The translations under genes were made by a program, and so were the position numbers. Source: an uncultured Bacilli bacterium (lineage in GTDB: Bacteria; Bacillota_I; Bacilli_A; RF39; UBA660). Taken from it: a DNA stretch of 15,541 nucleotides. The stretch lies in the NCBI GenBank assembly GCA_934085635.1, contig CAKOHL010000016.1, positions 1 to 15,541 on the forward strand, read 5' to 3'. The notes under the pieces are model-generated. The model did not search any database. It worked only from the letters and a program-made list of their open reading frames with translations, and had not been told where the DNA came from. Below are positions 12,312-15,541 of the stretch, in pieces (position 1 is the stretch's first letter; every line of letters starts with the position of its first letter).

Positions 12312-15128
12312 ATGAAAATTACATTACTTGATTTGCAAGACTGCATAGGCAATCAAAGAAAAGAACCATTTAAATACGGATATTTATCGTATGTTACTGA
12401 CTTTGCTAGTCTAACAGGTATAAAAAGAGAATATATCTATGGCAAAAATAACAAATTTATTGCAGATTATTGGACTAAAACACCAAGTCAATCAGAAACC
12501 TGCAGTGCAAGTTGTATCGGAGTAAGAGAAACACCAGCCACAAATCCAAATGAATATGGTATAGGAGTTAGACCTGTAATCGTTCTTGAAAACGAAATCG
12601 ATATAAATGATACATATATTGGTAATCAAAAATTATCATTTACCCCAATCGACGATACAATACAAAAGACATATTATGGTTGGTTTCCACAAAAAATAGT
12701 GCCATATTCTCTGCAAAATCAATTACAAGACGAATGTACAAAAAAGAAACTTAAAGAAACAGGTAAAGTTTACCGCTATGGCAGAAAAACTTTTAAAGAA
12801 TATGAATATCAAGGTAAAAAATATATCCAAGGTTCATATATGGGCAATTCCAAAAAGGGTTCAATTACTTTCTCTGATGGCCGAACAACTTATTCTAAGA
12901 ATTCTTATATTTGGATAGAAGTTAAGCCAATAAGTTGGATACTTCTTGATGAACATAGATTAGTTAGTGAAGATATACTATTTGCTATGGAGTTAGATAA
13001 ACAAAAAGACTATGATGGCAATTTTGAAAACACAGAACTAAGTTCATATTTAAACGGAACATTTTTAAATAATATTATGCCTGACATTTTATCAGAAAAA
13101 ATAGAAATTAACATTGCATCAGTAAGTGGTGAAAGAAAAATATATAAAAAAGTAAATCCATATAACTTTAACTTTAATAACGTTAGTGAAGAAGACATCA
13201 TAAAAGGAGCACTTCTAAGTGACATTCCAGTATTTTTACACGGTGCGAGTGGTGATGGTAAATCAGCTAGGGTTAAACAGTTTGACGAAGATGCAACTAT
13301 TATATACTTAAGGAACTCATCTCTAGAAAGCTTTAATGGTAAAAGTGTTTACAACAGCGAAACTGGTGAAATGATTGATATAATGCCTTCTTGGCTTAAG
13401 AAAGTATATGAAAAATGTGAGAAAGAGCCAAATAAACTTCATATAGTTTTCTTTGATGAAATTAATAATGCTTCAAACGTAATTCAAGGAATGGCATTTA
13501 ATGTAGTATTAAATAAAGAAGTAAATGGAATATGGAAACTACCAGAAAATGCAAGGATAGTAGCTGCCGGAAACGAAATGAAAGATAGTTTAAGTGCAGA
13601 AGAATTATCTGAACCTCTATTCAACAGATTTGCTCACGTGTATATAAATACTACTACTGAAGACTGGCTCAAATGGGCTACAACACCATCTGAAAAGTAT
13701 GAAAGATTAGATAATTCAAAAGTAATAAACGAGTATAAAGTGCACCCATCAATATATGCATACATTGCATACAAATCACTAAGAAAAAAATCAGTTTTAA
13801 GAACAAAATATAATGGTGTAACACCAAATGCAGATCCAAGAAAATGGGAAATGGCCTCAAAAGTTCTATATGCAACCAATAGGCCTGATATGCTCCGCAG
13901 TTTAATAGGTAAAGAATTAACTAAAGACTTTATAGAATTTACAAAAAAAGAAGTAATAAGTGTAGAAGACGTTGTAAATCATAACTACGACGAAACAATT
14001 GCTGATGAATTAAATATAGCAGAAAAATATAATTTAGCTGTAGGTTTATCAAGAGTAACAAATGAAAACTTAGAAACAGTTAGAAACTTTGTATACAATT
14101 TAGGCAAAGAAATAGGTGCGACATTCGATACACTTTGGACTTACGGTAATGATGAAAGATTAGAAGAACTATTGAAAATTAAAAATAAAACTAAAAACAC
14201 TTCAGAATCAGTTAAACTATATGATGAAAGCCTAGACTTTACATTTTTAGATTTAGATAGTGGCGAAATAAAGAATACAGTTTTATTTAATAAAAGAGGA
14301 TTTGAAGCAGAAATTACTGATTTTGCTTTGTGTTTAGGTGGAGAATATAGTTATTCTACTCGAATTTTCAACCAGCAAAATGGTTATTACTGGACATTAA
14401 ATAATGCTGATTTATCTATAAATCCTAGCTCCAAAAACGGCCAATTCATAAATGGTTATGATAGTGAGGGTAAGAAAACGGCAGTCAGTATTAATAAAGC
14501 TAATTTTGGTGCAAGACCTATATTAATTAATGCATCTGATTATAGAGAAATTGAAAATGCTATAAAAAATCAAAATTATCAAACATTTATCGATAATATA
14601 CCAATAATTAAATTTGGAGAATACCCTCAAGAAGTTTCTCCAGACAAACTACAAAAAGAATTAAATAAGTTATATAGTGATGGACAGCTCGAATTAACAG
14701 GGAACTATTACACTATATATGATAATGAAAACTATAATAAATTTAGTCCTGATATAAAAGATTTAAAAGAACAAAGATTATATGAATACATCTATAAAGG
14801 TTTAAAGTTTGTAAAAGTTAAAGGAAACTTCTTTGATGAAATGACGAGTTTATCTAATGAAAGTTATTATGACATTGGAGAAGATATTTGGATATTAGTT
14901 AAGCCGATTGAATGGTATTTATATAAAAATAATGAAGGCCAATATTGCCTGTTAAGCTTAAAAGTCCTATTTGCAGGAATGCCTTTTGACATCAAAAAAA
15001 CATACAATGGAGATTTTGAAAATACCTTTATCAAAAGATTTATGGATGAACACTTTTCTAAAGATATTGTAAGAAATTTTTCCTCTCCAAAAGGCCTTGA
15101 AGAAAACATTAAAACATTAAAAAAATAA
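12312..15128 (+). CDS. giant MoxR/AAA_5-like AAA+ ATPase with flanking DUF6273-like modules (giant 3)
   Basis: The 938-aa protein has the same A-B-core-A-B layout as giant 2. Its N-terminal A half has ITLLDLQDCIGNQRKEPF, TDFASLTG, DYWTKTPSQ, ASCIGVRE and IGVRPVIVLEN, with an insert of about 12 residues before DYW. The AAA+ core is 280-625, with Walker A at 311-318, Walker B D382/E383, sensor-1 N421 and arginine finger R439. The C-terminal module starts at LDFTFLD (641), has YYWTLNNA, GARPIL (733) and FGEYPQ, and ends with YNGDFENTF (898 on). Sensor-1 context is AAGNEMKD where the paralogs have ETKD, a mild change. SD AAAGGAG lies at 12295-12301. It is the last gene of the operon, followed by a strong terminator. 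The protein is soluble by sequence. It could join hetero-hexamers with giants 1 and 2, since the cores are nearly interchangeable. Confidence 0.9.
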   Translation: MKITLLDLQDCIGNQRKEPFKYGYLSYVTDFASLTGIKREYIYGKNNKFIADYWTKTPSQSETCSASCIGVRETPATNPNEYGIGVRPVIVLENEIDINDTYIGNQKLSFTPIDDTIQKTYYGWFPQKIVPYSLQNQLQDECTKKKLKETGKVYRYGRKTFKEYEYQGKKYIQGSYMGNSKKGSITFSDGRTTYSKNSYIWIEVKPISWILLDEHRLVSEDILFAMELDKQKDYDGNFENTELSSYLNGTFLNNIMPDILSEKIEINIASVSGERKIYKKVNPYNFNFNNVSEEDIIKGALLSDIPVFLHGASGDGKSARVKQFDEDATIIYLRNSSLESFNGKSVYNSETGEMIDIMPSWLKKVYEKCEKEPNKLHIVFFDEINNASNVIQGMAFNVVLNKEVNGIWKLPENARIVAAGNEMKDSLSAEELSEPLFNRFAHVYINTTTEDWLKWATTPSEKYERLDNSKVINEYKVHPSIYAYIAYKSLRKKSVLRTKYNGVTPNADPRKWEMASKVLYATNRPDMLRSLIGKELTKDFIEFTKKEVISVEDVVNHNYDETIADELNIAEKYNLAVGLSRVTNENLETVRNFVYNLGKEIGATFDTLWTYGNDERLEELLKIKNKTKNTSESVKLYDESLDFTFLDLDSGEIKNTVLFNKRGFEAEITDFALCLGGEYSYSTRIFNQQNGYYWTLNNADLSINPSSKNGQFINGYDSEGKKTAVSINKANFGARPILINASDYREIENAIKNQNYQTFIDNIPIIKFGEYPQEVSPDKLQKELNKLYSDGQLELTGNYYTIYDNENYNKFSPDIKDLKEQRLYEYIYKGLKFVKVKGNFFDEMTSLSNESYYDIGEDIWILVKPIEWYLYKNNEGQYCLLSLKVLFAGMPFDIKKTYNGDFENTFIKRFMDEHFSKDIVRNFSSPKGLEENIKTLKK
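13149..14186 (+). repeat. AAA+ core repeat, copy 3
   Basis: This is the third copy of the 346-codon ATPase core. It shares a 59-bp identical tract with copy 1 (13737-13795 against 6352-6410), while nearby tracts follow copy 2. Confidence 0.85.
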
Positions 15129-15133
15129 TAAAG

Positions 15134-15169
15134 TTATACCATAATGTAGTAAAATATGGTATAATTTTT
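15134..15169 (+). terminator. strong Rho-independent terminator of the AAA+/VWA operon
   Basis: TTATACCATA (15134-15143) pairs perfectly with TATGGTATAA (15155-15164) across an 11-base loop, followed by TTTTT (15165-15169). Confidence 0.88.
15157..15165 (+). promoter_or_regulatory. extended -10 promoter element of mnmA inside the terminator arm
   Basis: TGGTATAAT is an exact extended -10 (TGnTATAAT) formed by the 3' arm of the operon terminator. No good -35 is present (TACCAT at the 17-base position), as is usual for extended -10 promoters. Transcription would start near 15172, before the SD-like GGAAGTGA. Confidence 0.6.
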
Positions 15170-15191
15170 CGTAGAAATGGAAGTGAAATTT

Positions 15192-15541
15192 ATGAAAGTA
15201 GTAGTAGGTATGAGTGGAGGAGTAGACTCAGCAGTAAGTGCATATTTACTCGATAAAGAAGGATATGAAGTAATAGGCTTATTTATGAAAAACTGGGACT
15301 CTAATATCAATAATGATAAAGAAGGTATAACTGATGGTATATGCCCTCAAGAACAAGACTTTAAAGATGCTAAAAGTGTATGTGATTATTTAGGAATTCC
15401 ACTCTATAGAGTAGACTTCATAAAAGAATATTGGGATACTGTATTTACTTACTTCCTAGAAGAATTAAAAAAAGGAAGAACACCTAACCCAGATATAATG
15501 TGTAACAAATATATAAAATTTGACTTATTTAAAAAAGAAGC
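15192..15541 (+). CDS. mnmA: tRNA-specific 2-thiouridylase MnmA, N-terminal part
   Basis: MnmA puts sulfur on C2 of the wobble uridine U34 in tRNA for Lys, Glu and Gln, using ATP and a persulfide donor. The first 116 residues are visible and the gene runs off the window. The PP-loop SGGVDS is at 8-13. LFMKNWD and the ICPQEQDFKDA segment are typical of the family. GRTPNPDIMCNKYIKF contains the conserved catalytic-site Cys of the TPNPD-x-x-CN motif. The start at 15192 follows an SD-like GGAAGTGA (15179-15186). It is a housekeeping gene with its own promoter and is separated from the AAA+ operon by the terminator. Confidence 0.95.
   Translation, partial: MKVVVGMSGGVDSAVSAYLLDKEGYEVIGLFMKNWDSNINNDKEGITDGICPQEQDFKDAKSVCDYLGIPLYRVDFIKEYWDTVFTYFLEELKKGRTPNPDIMCNKYIKFDLFKKE

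Noticed and set aside
4957..15128. Diversity-generating retroelement with the DUF6273/C-type-lectin-like arms as variable regions
   Set aside because: No reverse transcriptase, no template repeat and no A-biased variable tract was seen. The arms differ by insertions, deletions and all kinds of substitution. A remote retroelement outside the window cannot be excluded.
7650..15128. Shared Leu/Lys-rich C-terminal tails of the three giants (KKLK, VLKK, TLKK) as a sorting or degradation tag
   Set aside because: Unrelated small proteins here also end in Lys-rich tails (for example KLKK at 3649), so AT-rich coding and common ancestry explain it well enough.

Overview
The window comes from a low-GC, Gram-positive-like bacterium. 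Coding is strongly biased to AAA, ATA, AGA and TTA codons, Shine-Dalgarno (SD) sites are strong, and promoters are sigma-A type. Every Trp codon seen is TGG and the first gene ends in TGA, so the standard bacterial code applies rather than the mycoplasma code. Tex, an isoprenyl transferase, a SpoIIM-like protein and MnmA fit an uncultured Bacillota/Bacilli lineage, perhaps gut-associated. That placement is inference from style, not from a marker gene.

The left part (1-4822) is mostly housekeeping. It holds the 3' end of a TrmH/SpoU RNA methyltransferase, a 67-aa hydrophilic protein, tex, uppS, two small unknown proteins, a convergent 36-aa membrane miniprotein on the minus strand, and a SpoIIM-like membrane protein. 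Terminators follow uppS and the SpoIIM gene. Promoters are visible before tex and, more weakly, elsewhere.

The right part (4900-15169) is one 10.2-kb transcription unit, bounded by a strong promoter (TTGACT-17 bp-TAGAAT) and a 10-bp-stem terminator. It holds five genes: AAA+ giant 1 (904 aa), a 133-aa degenerate AAA+ fragment, a zinc-metallopeptidase/VWA protein of the DUF2201 type, AAA+ giant 2 (906 aa) and AAA+ giant 3 (938 aa). Each giant has a MoxR/AAA_5-like ATPase core of exactly 346 residues, nearly identical among the three. The core lies between two copies of a divergent ~240-residue module resembling DUF6273, which resembles C-type-lectin/FGE-like domains. Conserved cores, diversified flanks, mosaic identity between copies, a catalytically dead AAA+ fragment and a VWA/peptidase partner together suggest an uncharacterised MoxR-VWA chaperone or recognition system. 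The six modules would be the variable, target-binding parts. No substrate can be read from the sequence.

The window ends in the 5' part of mnmA, whose extended -10 element overlaps the terminator of the big operon.
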